This document shows, piece after piece, positions 18,556 to 26,931 of a DNA stretch of 64,000 bases. Under the pieces are notes generated by a model that did no database searches, was not told the origin of the DNA, and worked only from the letters and a program-made list of their open reading frames with translations. The translations under genes were made by a program, and so were the position numbers. Numbering within the stretch: position 1 is the stretch's first letter; every line of letters starts with the position of its first letter. The stretch comes from Pseudomonas marginalis (GTDB lineage Bacteria > Pseudomonadota > Gammaproteobacteria > Pseudomonadales > Pseudomonadaceae), in assembly GCF_001645105.1 (NCBI RefSeq), contig NZ_LKEG01000044.1:134596-198595 (forward strand). Reading direction: 5' to 3'.

Positions 18556-19734
18556 GTGCGCTCGACCGAAGTTGTGATCATTGGCGCCGGCGCCGCAGGC
18601 TTGATGTGTGCACTGACCGCCGCCGGGCGTGGGCGCAAGGTGATGTTGATCGACCATGCGAACAAGGCCGGCAAGAAGATCCTGATGTCCGGCGGTGGCC
18701 GCTGCAATTTCACTAACATGTACACCGAGCCGGCCAATTTCCTTTCGCACAACGAACACTTCTGTAAATCCGCCCTGGCCCGCTATACCCAGTGGGATTT
18801 CATCGGGCTGGTGGCCAAGCACGGCGTGCCGTACCACGAGAAGAAGCTCGGCCAGCTGTTCTGCGATAACAAATCCAGCGATATTCTCGGCATGCTGCTT
18901 GATGAATGCATTCAGGTCGGTGTGAGCATGCACCTGGACACGTCGGTCCAGGAGATTGCCAAGCTGGACGCCGGTTATCAGTTGCAAACCACCTTGGGTG
19001 AACTGCGCTGCGAATCCCTGGTGATCGCCACGGGCGGCCTGTCGATTCCGACCCTGGGCGCCACCGGCTTTGGTTACCAGGTGGCCAAGCAATTCGGCCA
19101 TGAACTGCTGCCGACCCGCGCCGGGCTGGTACCGTTCACCATCACTGACCAGCTCAAGGACCTGTGCGGCGAGCTGTCCGGTACGTCGGTGGATTGCCTG
19201 GTGAGCTGCAACGGCCAGAGCTTTCGCGAGAACATTCTGTTTACCCACCGTGGCCTGAGCGGGCCGGCGATCTTGCAGATCTCCTCGTACTGGGAACCCG
19301 GCGACACCGTGGAGATCAACCTGCTGCCCGACCATGACGCTCACACCTGGCTGCAACAGCAACAGGCCGAGCGTCCGAACAGCGAGCTGAAAACCCTGCT
19401 GGGCGAGATCTTCACCAAGAAAATGGCCAACCTGCTGGCGGACAGCTGGTTTGTGTCCAAGCCGATGAAGCAGTACACCCACGCTGAAATCGCCGACATC
19501 GCGCAGAAACTCGGCAACTGGCAACTGGTGCCGGCGGGCACCGAGGGCTATCGCACCGCCGAGGTGACCCTGGGTGGCGTGGACACGCGGGAAGTGTCGT
19601 CCAAGACCATGGAATCGCTGAAAAGCCCGGGGTTGTACTTTATCGGTGAAGTGCTGGATGTGACCGGCCACCTGGGCGGTTTCAACTTCCAGTGGGCGTG
19701 GGCGTCGGGCTACGCAGCCGCGCAATACGCCTGA
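18556..19734 (+). CDS. FAD-dependent flavoprotein of the HI0933/YhiN (BaiN-like) family
   Basis: This 392-residue protein opens with a Rossmann FAD motif (IIGAGAAGLMCALTAAGRG) followed by GKKILMSGGGRCNFTN, the hallmark of the HI0933 family, and ends with GEVLDVTGHLGGFNFQWAWASG. Members bind FAD and are usually annotated as NAD(P)/FAD oxidoreductases; the physiological substrate is unknown. The start is GTG 18556 with GAGGA eight bases before. The frame stays open upstream through the REP pair to 18385, but those residues are not family-like. Confidence 0.88.
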   Translation: MRSTEVVIIGAGAAGLMCALTAAGRGRKVMLIDHANKAGKKILMSGGGRCNFTNMYTEPANFLSHNEHFCKSALARYTQWDFIGLVAKHGVPYHEKKLGQLFCDNKSSDILGMLLDECIQVGVSMHLDTSVQEIAKLDAGYQLQTTLGELRCESLVIATGGLSIPTLGATGFGYQVAKQFGHELLPTRAGLVPFTITDQLKDLCGELSGTSVDCLVSCNGQSFRENILFTHRGLSGPAILQISSYWEPGDTVEINLLPDHDAHTWLQQQQAERPNSELKTLLGEIFTKKMANLLADSWFVSKPMKQYTHAEIADIAQKLGNWQLVPAGTEGYRTAEVTLGGVDTREVSSKTMESLKSPGLYFIGEVLDVTGHLGGFNFQWAWASGYAAAQYA

Positions 19735-19800
19735 CTGAAGGATGCACTCCCACATTTGGTTTAGGGTGTGTCTGGGAGATATTTTGCGAATTGATGTGAT

Positions 19801-19819
19801 CGCCACGCTTGCCGTGGCG
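19801..19819. other. Short GC-rich hairpin upstream of yccS
   Basis: CGCCACG and CGTGGCG form a perfect 7-bp stem around a five-base loop. It lacks a following T-run, so it is not a classic terminator; it may end the flavoprotein transcript weakly or shape the leader of the next gene. A half-REP (CTCCCACATTTG) lies about 45 bases earlier. Confidence 0.4.
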
Positions 19820-19868
19820 TCCTTGATAGCTCAATTTAACGGCATCGTCCCGGAAGACTCCAGCCTTC

Positions 19869-22052
19869 ATGTCATCGACCTCGTTCAAGCAGTCCATGCG
19901 GCGCCTGTGGGCGCTGGATAAATTCAGCTACAGCATTCGGGTATTCATCGCCCTCACCGGCAGCATGGCGCTGTGCTGGTACCAAGATGAAATGACGCTG
20001 CTGATCCCACTGTTCCTGGGGATTATCGCCAGCGCCCTGGCCGAGACCGATGACAGCTGGCAAGGTCGCCTCAACGCCCTGGCAGTCACGCTGGTATGTT
20101 TCAGCATCGCCGCACTGTCGGTGGAGCTGCTGTTCCCTTATCCCTGGATCTTCGCGATCTCCCTGGCCCTGGCCACCTTCTGCCTGACCATGCTGGGCGC
20201 CTTGGGCGAACGCTATGGCGCGATTGCCTCGGCGACGCTGATTCTGTCGGTGTACACCATGATCGGCGTGGACCAGCGCGGTGGCGCGGTCTCCGATTTC
20301 TGGCATGAACCGCTGCTGCTGGTGGCCGGTGCCGCCTGGTACGGCGTGTTGTCGGTGCTGTGGCAGGCGCTGTTTTCCAACCAGCCGGTGCAACAGAGCC
20401 TGGCGCGGTTGTTTCGCGAATTGGGGCGTTACCTCAAGCTCAAGTCGTCGTTGTTCGAACCGATCCGCCAACTGGATGTGGAAGCGCGGCGCCTGGAACT
20501 GGCGCAGCAGAACGGCCGGGTGGTGGCGGCGCTCAACGCGGCGAAGGAAATCATCCTGCACCGCGTAGGCAATGGTCGCCCCGGCTCGAAAGTCAGCCGC
20601 TACCTGAAGCTGTATTTCCTCGCCCAGGACATCCACGAACGCGCCAGCTCGTCCCACTACCCCTACAACGCGCTGGCCGAGGCCTTCTTCCACAGCGACG
20701 TGCTGTTCCGTTGCCAGCGCCTGTTGCGCCAGCAGGGCAAGGCCTGCCAGGCACTGGCCGAATCGATTCAATTGCGCCAGCCGTTCATCTATGACGACAG
20801 CTTCGCCGAAGCCCTGGGCGACCTGAAAGCGTCCCTGGAACACCTGCGCATCCAGAGCAACCCGGCCTGGCGCGGCTTGCTGCGCTCGTTGCGCGCCCTC
20901 GCGGCCAACCTGTCCACGCTGGATCGCCTGCTGGGCGACGCCAGCAACCCCGACAGCCTGGCGGACGCCACCGACAGCAACCTGCTGGACCGCGCCCCGC
21001 GCAACCTCAAGGAAATGTGGACGCGCCTGCGCACCCAGATGACGCCGACCTCGCTGCTGTTCCGCCATGCGCTGCGCCTGTCGCTGGCGCTGACCGTCGG
21101 CTACGGCATGCTGCATGCGATCCACGCCTCCCAAGGCTACTGGATCATCCTCACCACGCTGTTCGTGTGCCAACCGAACTACGGTGCTACCCGGCGCAAG
21201 CTCGGCCAACGGATCATCGGCACCGCCATCGGCCTCACCGTGGCCTGGGCGCTGTTCGACCTGTTCCCGAGCCCCCTGGTGCAGTCGATGTTCGCCATCG
21301 CCGCCGGCCTGGTGTTCTTTATCAACCGCACCACCCGCTACACCCTGGCCACCGCCGCCATCACCTTGATGGTGCTGTTCTGCTTCAACCAGGTCGGCGA
21401 TGGCTATGGGCTGTTCCTGCCACGCCTGTTCGATACCTTGCTCGGCAGCTTGATTGCGGGCCTGGCGGTGTTCCTATTCCTGCCGGACTGGCAAGGCCGG
21501 CGCCTGAACAAAGTGCTGGCCAACACCCTGACCTGCAACAGCATCTACCTGCGCCAGATCATGCAGCAATACGCCGCCGGCAAGAGCGACGACCTGGCCT
21601 ACCGCCTGGCCCGGCGCAACGCGCACAACGCCGATGCGGCGCTGTCCACCACCTTGGCGAACATGTTGATGGAGCCAGGGCACTTCCGGAAGGAGGCGGA
21701 CGTAGGCTTCCGTTTCCTGGTGCTGTCGCACACATTGCTCAGCTACTTGTCAGGGTTGGGTGCGCATCGGGAAACCCAACTGCCGGCCGAAGTGCGTGAG
21801 CACTTGATCGAAGGCGCCGGTAATACCTTGGCGGCGAGCATCGATGACATCGCCAGCGGGCTGGCCAACAAGCAGCCGATTGCGATTCAGAGCGATGCCG
21901 AGGAAGCACTGGCGGCGGACCTGGAGCAGATGCCGGATGAGATTGATGAAGGGCAACGGTTGGTGCAGACGCAACTGGCGTTGATTTGTCGCCAGTTGGG
22001 GCCGTTGCGCACGCTGGCAGCACATTTGATCAAGGACACCCGCGCGGCTTAG
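19869..22052 (+). CDS. yccS: YccS/FUSC-family inner-membrane protein
   Basis: This 727-residue protein has two blocks of hydrophobic segments (about residues 20-170 and 390-545), each followed by a cytoplasmic helical region, the layout of the YccS/YhfK branch of the fusaric-acid-resistance (FUSC) superfamily. Typical segments are LIPLFLGIIASALAETDD and GYWIILTTLFVCQPNYGATR. Related proteins such as AaeB export aromatic acids, but YccS itself has no settled substrate, so I call only the family. It stands alone between the flavoprotein gene and a REP pair. Confidence 0.88.
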   Translation: MSSTSFKQSMRRLWALDKFSYSIRVFIALTGSMALCWYQDEMTLLIPLFLGIIASALAETDDSWQGRLNALAVTLVCFSIAALSVELLFPYPWIFAISLALATFCLTMLGALGERYGAIASATLILSVYTMIGVDQRGGAVSDFWHEPLLLVAGAAWYGVLSVLWQALFSNQPVQQSLARLFRELGRYLKLKSSLFEPIRQLDVEARRLELAQQNGRVVAALNAAKEIILHRVGNGRPGSKVSRYLKLYFLAQDIHERASSSHYPYNALAEAFFHSDVLFRCQRLLRQQGKACQALAESIQLRQPFIYDDSFAEALGDLKASLEHLRIQSNPAWRGLLRSLRALAANLSTLDRLLGDASNPDSLADATDSNLLDRAPRNLKEMWTRLRTQMTPTSLLFRHALRLSLALTVGYGMLHAIHASQGYWIILTTLFVCQPNYGATRRKLGQRIIGTAIGLTVAWALFDLFPSPLVQSMFAIAAGLVFFINRTTRYTLATAAITLMVLFCFNQVGDGYGLFLPRLFDTLLGSLIAGLAVFLFLPDWQGRRLNKVLANTLTCNSIYLRQIMQQYAAGKSDDLAYRLARRNAHNADAALSTTLANMLMEPGHFRKEADVGFRFLVLSHTLLSYLSGLGAHRETQLPAEVREHLIEGAGNTLAASIDDIASGLANKQPIAIQSDAEEALAADLEQMPDEIDEGQRLVQTQLALICRQLGPLRTLAAHLIKDTRAA

Positions 22053-22055
22053 CCC

Positions 22056-22143
22056 GCTATCGGGAGCAAGCCCCCTCCCACATTCGACCGCCTTCCCAAT
22101 GGATGTCCGCGGTTGAATGTGGGAGCGGCTTGCTCGCGAAGAG
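22056..22143. repeat. REP pair between convergent genes
   Basis: ATCGGGAGCAAGCCCCCTCCCACATT is answered by GAATGTGGGAGCGGCTTGCTCGCGA. It fills the gap between the yccS stop and the end of the oppositely read binding-protein gene. Confidence 0.88.
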
Positions 22144-22156
22144 GCTCTGAAGAGCA

Positions 22157-22894
22157 CTACATCCCGTGCTGCTTCATCAACCGCGCGTAACTGCCATCAG
22201 CCTTCATCTTGATAATCTCTCGGTCAAAGGCAGCGACGATCTGCTCGTGCTCCGGGTGTTTCAGGCTGACCAGGATATGCAGGCTGTTTTCGCTCAACGG
22301 CTGGGGTAAAAACTCCACCGCATTGCGCACCCGCGCCGATTCACGGGACAGGTAATAGCGCGCCACATATTCATCCTCCAACGTCAGCCGCACCCGCTGC
22401 GCCGCGAGCATGCGCACCGCCATGGCGAAGTTATGCACAGGGACTTTCTGTAGCTGAGGGTCTCCATCGAACGCCGCCGAATAGGCATACCCGCGCACCA
22501 CGGCGATGGGGTAGTCGTGCAGTTGCGCGAGGTTCTGGAACTCGATGGGATCGTCGCGGCGCTTGATGAAGCGCACGCGGTTGAGCAGGTATTCGCCGGA
22601 GAACTGCCCCAACTGTGTGCGGGCATCGTCATACCAGGCGTTGACCAGCACGTCATAGCGCCCATCGCCCACGCCCATCAGCGCACGGGCCCACGGCACC
22701 TGTTCAAAATCACTCGCATAGCCCGCACGGGCCAGGGCGGTGCTGACGATGTCCGTGGCCAGCCCGCCGTTGATCAGGGTGGAATCGGTAAACGGTGGCC
22801 AGGCATCCGCTACCAGGCGCAGGCGCTGTGCGAACGCAGGCGTCGCCAGCAACAACACTCCAATCAAAGCAACGGCACGAGAGAATCGCGGCAT
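22157..22894 (-). CDS. Periplasmic solute-binding protein, SBP_bac_3 type, substrate unknown
   Basis: This 245-residue protein has a signal peptide (residues 1 to about 22, ending TPAFAQ) and a family-3 solute-binding fold beginning RLRLVADAWPPFTD. Proteins of this kind bind amino acids for ABC importers or act as free-standing sensors. No permease or ATPase gene is adjacent. ATG 22894 is chosen because AAGGA lies eight bases upstream; an in-frame TTG at 22900 is less likely. It is a monocistronic unit, with a REP pair beyond its stop. Confidence 0.82.
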   Translation of the reverse strand: MPRFSRAVALIGVLLLATPAFAQRLRLVADAWPPFTDSTLINGGLATDIVSTALARAGYASDFEQVPWARALMGVGDGRYDVLVNAWYDDARTQLGQFSGEYLLNRVRFIKRRDDPIEFQNLAQLHDYPIAVVRGYAYSAAFDGDPQLQKVPVHNFAMAVRMLAAQRVRLTLEDEYVARYYLSRESARVRNAVEFLPQPLSENSLHILVSLKHPEHEQIVAAFDREIIKMKADGSYARLMKQHGM

Positions 22895-23095
22895 GCTCAA
22901 AATCCTTGACAGGCAGGCGGTGGCCTTAGCCCAGGCGGGGCCCGAGGTTCTAACAGTAGCTCAGATTACACAAAGAAGCCGACGGCAAACGCACTCAATG
23001 ATGGCAATTTGATTTCACTCACAAAAATAGCTCACTTAGACAGCATTGCCGGCTGCGCTTACTATCCGGAACAGACATTGATAAGAGAACACGTC

Positions 23096-23548
23096 ATGAC
23101 AGTTGAATGGGTCTGCAAACATCACGATGACCTGGGCAAGGAACAGCTTTACGCCATCCTGCGCCTGCGCAACGAGGTCTTTGTCGTGGAGCAAAAATGC
23201 CTTTACCAGGATCTTGACGGGCAGGACTTGTCGGGCGACACCCACCACCTGATGGCCTGGCAGGATGATCAACTCGTGGCGTACCTGCGCCTGCTGGACC
23301 CGGAGTCCCAGGGCGGCGATGTGGTGATCGGCCGAGTGATTGTGGCGCCCGTGGCGCGCGGCACAGGGCTGGGGCATCGGATGATGGAAGAGACGCTAGA
23401 GCGGATTACCGATATATGGCCGCAGACGCCGATGTTTCTGTCAGCCCAGGCGCATTTGCAGGGGTACTACGGGCGGTATGGGTTCGTGGTGGCGGGTGAG
23501 GAATACCTTGAGGATGATATTCCCCATATAGGGATGCGCCGCGCCTGA
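23096..23548 (+). CDS. GNAT-family acetyltransferase, ElaA type
   Basis: This 150-residue protein matches the ElaA subgroup of GNAT N-acetyltransferases. The features are LRNEVFVVEQKCLYQDLDGQD near the N-terminus, the acetyl-CoA loop VAPVARGTGLGHRMM and the late LSAQAHLQGYYGRYGF. The acceptor substrate of ElaA proteins is not established. ATG 23096 gives the usual family length; the open frame reaches back to 23009 but those residues are not conserved in type. It is a single gene with a REP pair directly behind it. Confidence 0.85.
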   Translation: MTVEWVCKHHDDLGKEQLYAILRLRNEVFVVEQKCLYQDLDGQDLSGDTHHLMAWQDDQLVAYLRLLDPESQGGDVVIGRVIVAPVARGTGLGHRMMEETLERITDIWPQTPMFLSAQAHLQGYYGRYGFVVAGEEYLEDDIPHIGMRRA

Positions 23549-23550
23549 GG

Positions 23551-23630
23551 GCCTCTTCGCAGGCAAGCCAGCGCCCACATTCGAGAGTATTCACCGATCA
23601 AAGGTGGGAGTGGGCTTGCCCGCGATAGCG
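23551..23630. repeat. Diverged REP pair
   Basis: GCCTCTTCGCAGGCAAGCCAG.GCCCACATT is answered by GGTGGGAGTGGGCTTGCCCGCGAT. The left half is degenerate. It begins two bases after the ElaA stop. Confidence 0.75.
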
Positions 23631-23652
23631 CCAGTTCACACACCGCCGAACT

Positions 23653-23949
23653 TCAGGGATACCCCAGCACCTGCTTCACCGAAGCCAGATTCGCCTCGAT
23701 CCACCGCCGATCAATCGCTCCCCAGCTGCGAATCCGATAGTGCCCGGCGTGGTTGCGGGCGCCGTCTTCCTGTTCGAACTCACACACGATATCCAAGTCG
23801 GCCAATGCCGCAATCGTATCCTGGGCCGTACGCCGAGGCATGCCCGTGGCGTCGGTCAGCGCCGGGACGCTGCTCGCCTGGCCGCTGTCGATCAGGTACG
23901 CCACATACAGGCGACGGTAGAAGCTGCTCTTGGTCTTGCTCACATCCAT
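23653..23949 (-). CDS. Small winged-helix/HTH protein
   Basis: This 98-residue protein reads as a compact winged helix: a helical start (FYRRLYVAYLIDSG), a recognition-type segment LTDATGMPRRTAQDTIAALADLDI and a basic wing with HAGHYRIRSWG. It resembles small pseudomonad proteins annotated only as helix-turn-helix domain proteins. It is encoded 19 bases after the metallopeptidase gene on the same strand, so they are probably one transcript. Regulatory role and target are unknown. Confidence 0.75.
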   Translation of the reverse strand: MDVSKTKSSFYRRLYVAYLIDSGQASSVPALTDATGMPRRTAQDTIAALADLDIVCEFEQEDGARNHAGHYRIRSWGAIDRRWIEANLASVKQVLGYP

Positions 23950-23968
23950 GGTCGGTCGCCTTGTGTGG

Positions 23969-24469
23969 TCAGGGTTTGCCCTGCAGGTCGCGGTACGTGA
24001 GGTAGACCCGCAGGTCGAATTCCACCTGATGGTAGCCCGGCATCATGTACTCACAGAGTTTGTAGAACGCCTTGTTGTGGTCCGACTCCTTGAAGTGCGC
24101 CAGTTCGTGCACCACGATCATGCGCAGGAACTCGGGCGCGGCCTCCTTGAACAGCGCCGCAATGCGGATCTCTTTCTTGGATTTAAGATTGCCGCCCTGC
24201 ACCCGCGAAATCGTCGTGTGCAGGCCGAGGGCGCGGTGGGTCAGGTCCAGGCGGTTATCAAACAGCACTTTGTCGATGGCCGGCGCGTTGCGCAGGTGCT
24301 CCTGCTTCAAGGCCAGAGCGTAGGCGTACAGGGCCTTGTCGCTCTGCACCGCGTGGCGCTCGGGGTAACGCTGTTCCAAGTAAGCGCCCAACTGATCCTT
24401 GGCGATCATCTGGCGCACTTGTTCTTGGAGGGCTGCGGGATAAGCCTGGAGGTATTTCAGCGCGGTCAT
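23969..24469 (-). CDS. YgjP-type (DUF45) zinc metallopeptidase
   Basis: This 166-residue protein carries the zinc motif HELAH (residues 121-125) followed by H131 in ESDHNKAFY, the HExxH plus downstream histidine pattern of the YgjP/DUF45 family. These are SprT-like predicted metal-dependent hydrolases of the cytoplasm; cellular substrates are not well defined. ATG 24469 is chosen for the compact family length. The gene sits between the GGDEF-EAL gene and the small HTH gene, all on the minus strand. Confidence 0.84.
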   Translation of the reverse strand: MTALKYLQAYPAALQEQVRQMIAKDQLGAYLEQRYPERHAVQSDKALYAYALALKQEHLRNAPAIDKVLFDNRLDLTHRALGLHTTISRVQGGNLKSKKEIRIAALFKEAAPEFLRMIVVHELAHFKESDHNKAFYKLCEYMMPGYHQVEFDLRVYLTYRDLQGKP

Positions 24470-24512
24470 GGGGCTCGGCAACAGGGTTCGGAGGGTCGCC
24501 AGTGTAACGAAT

Positions 24513-26618
24513 TCAACGCACGCGGGCGCGTGACCAGTCCAGCACGTCCTCGGCCACCATCGGCTGCGCGGCCCACGGGCCCTGGATATACGCGCAACCA
24601 TTGGCCTTGAGCCATTGGGCTTGCTCCGAGGTTTCCACACCTTCGGCGACCACGAGCACATCAAAATGCCCGCACAGCTCGATGATGCTGCGCGCCATCA
24701 CCGCATCCCGTGCGGAGCCCGGCAGGCGGGCGATCAACTGCGGGTCGAGCTTGAGGGTGTCGAAGGCCAGGTCGCGCAGATGGGCCAGGGAACAGTTGCC
24801 CGAACCGAAGTCATCCAGGGCAATCCGCACACCGATCTGGCGCAATAACTTCAGCTGCTTGCCCGACTCTTCCAGGTTACTAGTGAGGCTGTCTTCGCTG
24901 ATTTCCACCTCCAACTGGCGCCCATGCAACCCATGGCGCTCAAGCACCTGCTGCAGTTGGGCCGCCAGGTTGGGCATATTGAACTGGTGGCTGCTCAAGC
25001 TCACGCTCAGCACCAGTTCCTGATCGAAGGTGGCTTGCCAGGCCAGGCGCTGGGCGGCGACCTGTTGGTAAATCCAGCTACTCAGCTGGCTGATCAAGCG
25101 CGCCTCTTCCAGCAATGGCAAGAACAGCCCTGGCGGCACATCGCCGACACTCGGATGCTGCCAGCGCAACAGCGCCTCTACACCGCGCAAACGCCCGTCC
25201 GCCAGGGAAACCTGGGGCTGGTAGACCAGGGTGAAATCCTTGTTTTGAATCGCCGTGCGCACGCTGTCTTCCAGCATCAGGCGCGAACGGGCGCGGCCGT
25301 TCATTTCCTGGTCGTAATAGCGATATTGCTGACGGCCCGCACGCTTGGCTTCGTACATGGCGATGTCAGCCGCGCGCAGCAGGCCGTTCAAGTCCGAGCC
25401 GCAATCCGGGAACGTGGCGATGCCGATGCTGACGCCGAGCATCACATCCAGGCCATCCACCTGCTGGCAGATCGACACGCGTTCGATCAGTTTTTCCGCG
25501 ATCTTCGCCGCTTGCTCGGGGAACTCCAGCTCTAAAAGCGCGGTGAATTCGTCACCGCCCATGCGCCCCAGAATGTCATAGGAGCGCAGGCAACCCTGTA
25601 ACTGCTCCGAGACCCAGCGCAATACCCGGTCGCCGGCGTCATGGCCCAGGGAATCATTGACCCGCTTGAAGCCGTCAAGGTCCAGGTAGAGCAATACCAG
25701 CGATTGCTCTACCCGCTCGCTGCGCAGCAGGGTGTTCTCCACCGCCTGATAAAAACCACGCCGATTGAGCAGCCCGGTCAGCGGGTCAGTGACGGCCTGG
25801 AACTCCAGTTGTTGGTGCAGGTGGCGCACCTCGGACATGTCCAGCACCGTCACCACCATGGCCTTCTGTTCGGCGGGCAACGGTGCACAGGACAAGGCCA
25901 CCGGCACCTGCTGGCCTCGGCCGGTGCGCAAGATCGCATCGTGCAGGCGCCAGGTTTCGCCGTCGCGGTAACCGGCATACATCTGCGACTCCAGCCACGC
26001 GGGCACATGGGGTTTCTGCAGGAAGCTCAAGAACTCTTGCCCCTGCAACTCATCCATCGTGGCATTGAGCAGGCGTGAAATCGCCGGGTTGGCGTACTCG
26101 ATCACGCCCTCCTCACTCACCACCAGAATGCCTTCGGCGGCGTTGTCCAACACCGACGCATTAAAGGCGCGGGCAGACTCCAAATCATGACTCAGGCGCT
26201 GCAAGGCACGGCGATTGCGCTGGTGCTCCAGCAACGCCTGGACCTTGGGCTTGAGGATATGCGGGTCGAAGGGTTTGAACAGGTAATCGATGGCACCGCT
26301 GGCGTAGCCCTCCAGCACAGCGGCCGGGGATTGCGCATTGGCACTGAGGAAGATGATCGGCGTCATGCGGGTGCGCTGGTTGCCACGCATCAGGCGGGCC
26401 ACCTCGAAGCCGTCCATGCCGGGCATTTTCACGTCCAGTAACACCAGGTCGACGTCATGCTTGAGCAGTAACTCCAGGGCTTCCACACCGGAACCGGCGG
26501 TGACCACTTGCCAGTCTTCGCGCTGTAAAAGTGCACGCATGCTGACCAGGTTTTCCGGATAGTCATCGACTACCAGTAAAACCGATCCGCCATCGCCTAG
26601 GTGTGGAGCGCAATCCAT
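24513..26618 (-). CDS. Receiver-PAS-GGDEF-EAL cyclic-di-GMP protein with altered EAL site
   Basis: This 701-residue protein has a response-regulator receiver (residues 10-130, phosphoacceptor D62, K115), a PAS domain (about 150-260), a GGDEF domain with intact GGDEF (354-358) and an RxxD inhibitory site (345-348), and an EAL domain with EALLRW (481-486). GGDEF domains make, and EAL domains break, cyclic di-GMP. In the EAL domain the metal-binding Asn of the usual VNLS motif is Ser (S540), and the loop normally DDFGTGYSS reads DDFGSGNCS (602-610); E572, D602, D603, K623 and E659 remain. Diguanylate cyclase activity looks likely, phosphodiesterase activity doubtful. ATG 26618 has AAGGA upstream. 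No histidine kinase is adjacent. Confidence 0.9.
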   Translation of the reverse strand: MDCAPHLGDGGSVLLVVDDYPENLVSMRALLQREDWQVVTAGSGVEALELLLKHDVDLVLLDVKMPGMDGFEVARLMRGNQRTRMTPIIFLSANAQSPAAVLEGYASGAIDYLFKPFDPHILKPKVQALLEHQRNRRALQRLSHDLESARAFNASVLDNAAEGILVVSEEGVIEYANPAISRLLNATMDELQGQEFLSFLQKPHVPAWLESQMYAGYRDGETWRLHDAILRTGRGQQVPVALSCAPLPAEQKAMVVTVLDMSEVRHLHQQLEFQAVTDPLTGLLNRRGFYQAVENTLLRSERVEQSLVLLYLDLDGFKRVNDSLGHDAGDRVLRWVSEQLQGCLRSYDILGRMGGDEFTALLELEFPEQAAKIAEKLIERVSICQQVDGLDVMLGVSIGIATFPDCGSDLNGLLRAADIAMYEAKRAGRQQYRYYDQEMNGRARSRLMLEDSVRTAIQNKDFTLVYQPQVSLADGRLRGVEALLRWQHPSVGDVPPGLFLPLLEEARLISQLSSWIYQQVAAQRLAWQATFDQELVLSVSLSSHQFNMPNLAAQLQQVLERHGLHGRQLEVEISEDSLTSNLEESGKQLKLLRQIGVRIALDDFGSGNCSLAHLRDLAFDTLKLDPQLIARLPGSARDAVMARSIIELCGHFDVLVVAEGVETSEQAQWLKANGCAYIQGPWAAQPMVAEDVLDWSRARVR

Positions 26619-26931
26619 GCTACGTCTCTTCCTTGAAGGAGCTGCTCCGGTCACTTCTGGTATAAAACCCGGACAAATACTGAGGCCTCACTCTAGCCTC
26701 GGTTCCGGAAAATCAGAAGTGACCGCGGTGCCATCATCGCGCCAAAGTTCAGGAAGCCGACTAACGGTCAGGGTCTGGAGGCCACGGCGCATGGGAAACA
26801 TGGCTTTTTGGCATTCCTTTGGCGCCAATAATTTGCCAGGGATTAATTAACAAGCGCAGGACTACCGCCTATAAAGAACCTGTCTGGCCCAAGGGCCATA
26901 GCCTATACCCCTCTGTAAAAAGGCCTACGCC
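26619..26931. other. Divergent intergenic region with nested inverted repeats
   Basis: This 313-base region lies between the GGDEF-EAL gene and the divergent alginate lyase gene. I see no gene in it. Its left third holds a nested foldable element (26648-26725, listed separately). The right part is plain, with a run of A/T around 26812-26850 that may hold the alginate lyase promoter. Confidence 0.6.
26648..26725. repeat. Nested inverted repeat in the leader of the GGDEF-EAL gene
   Basis: A perfect 12-bp outer stem, CGGTCACTTCTG (26648-26659) with CAGAAGTGACCG (26714-26725), encloses CCGG/CCGG and an inner CTGAGGC/GCCTCGG hairpin, all in nested order. It starts 30 bases before the GGDEF-EAL start codon. 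It is unlike the REP families in the window. It may be a folded mRNA leader or a protein-binding site. Confidence 0.65.
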
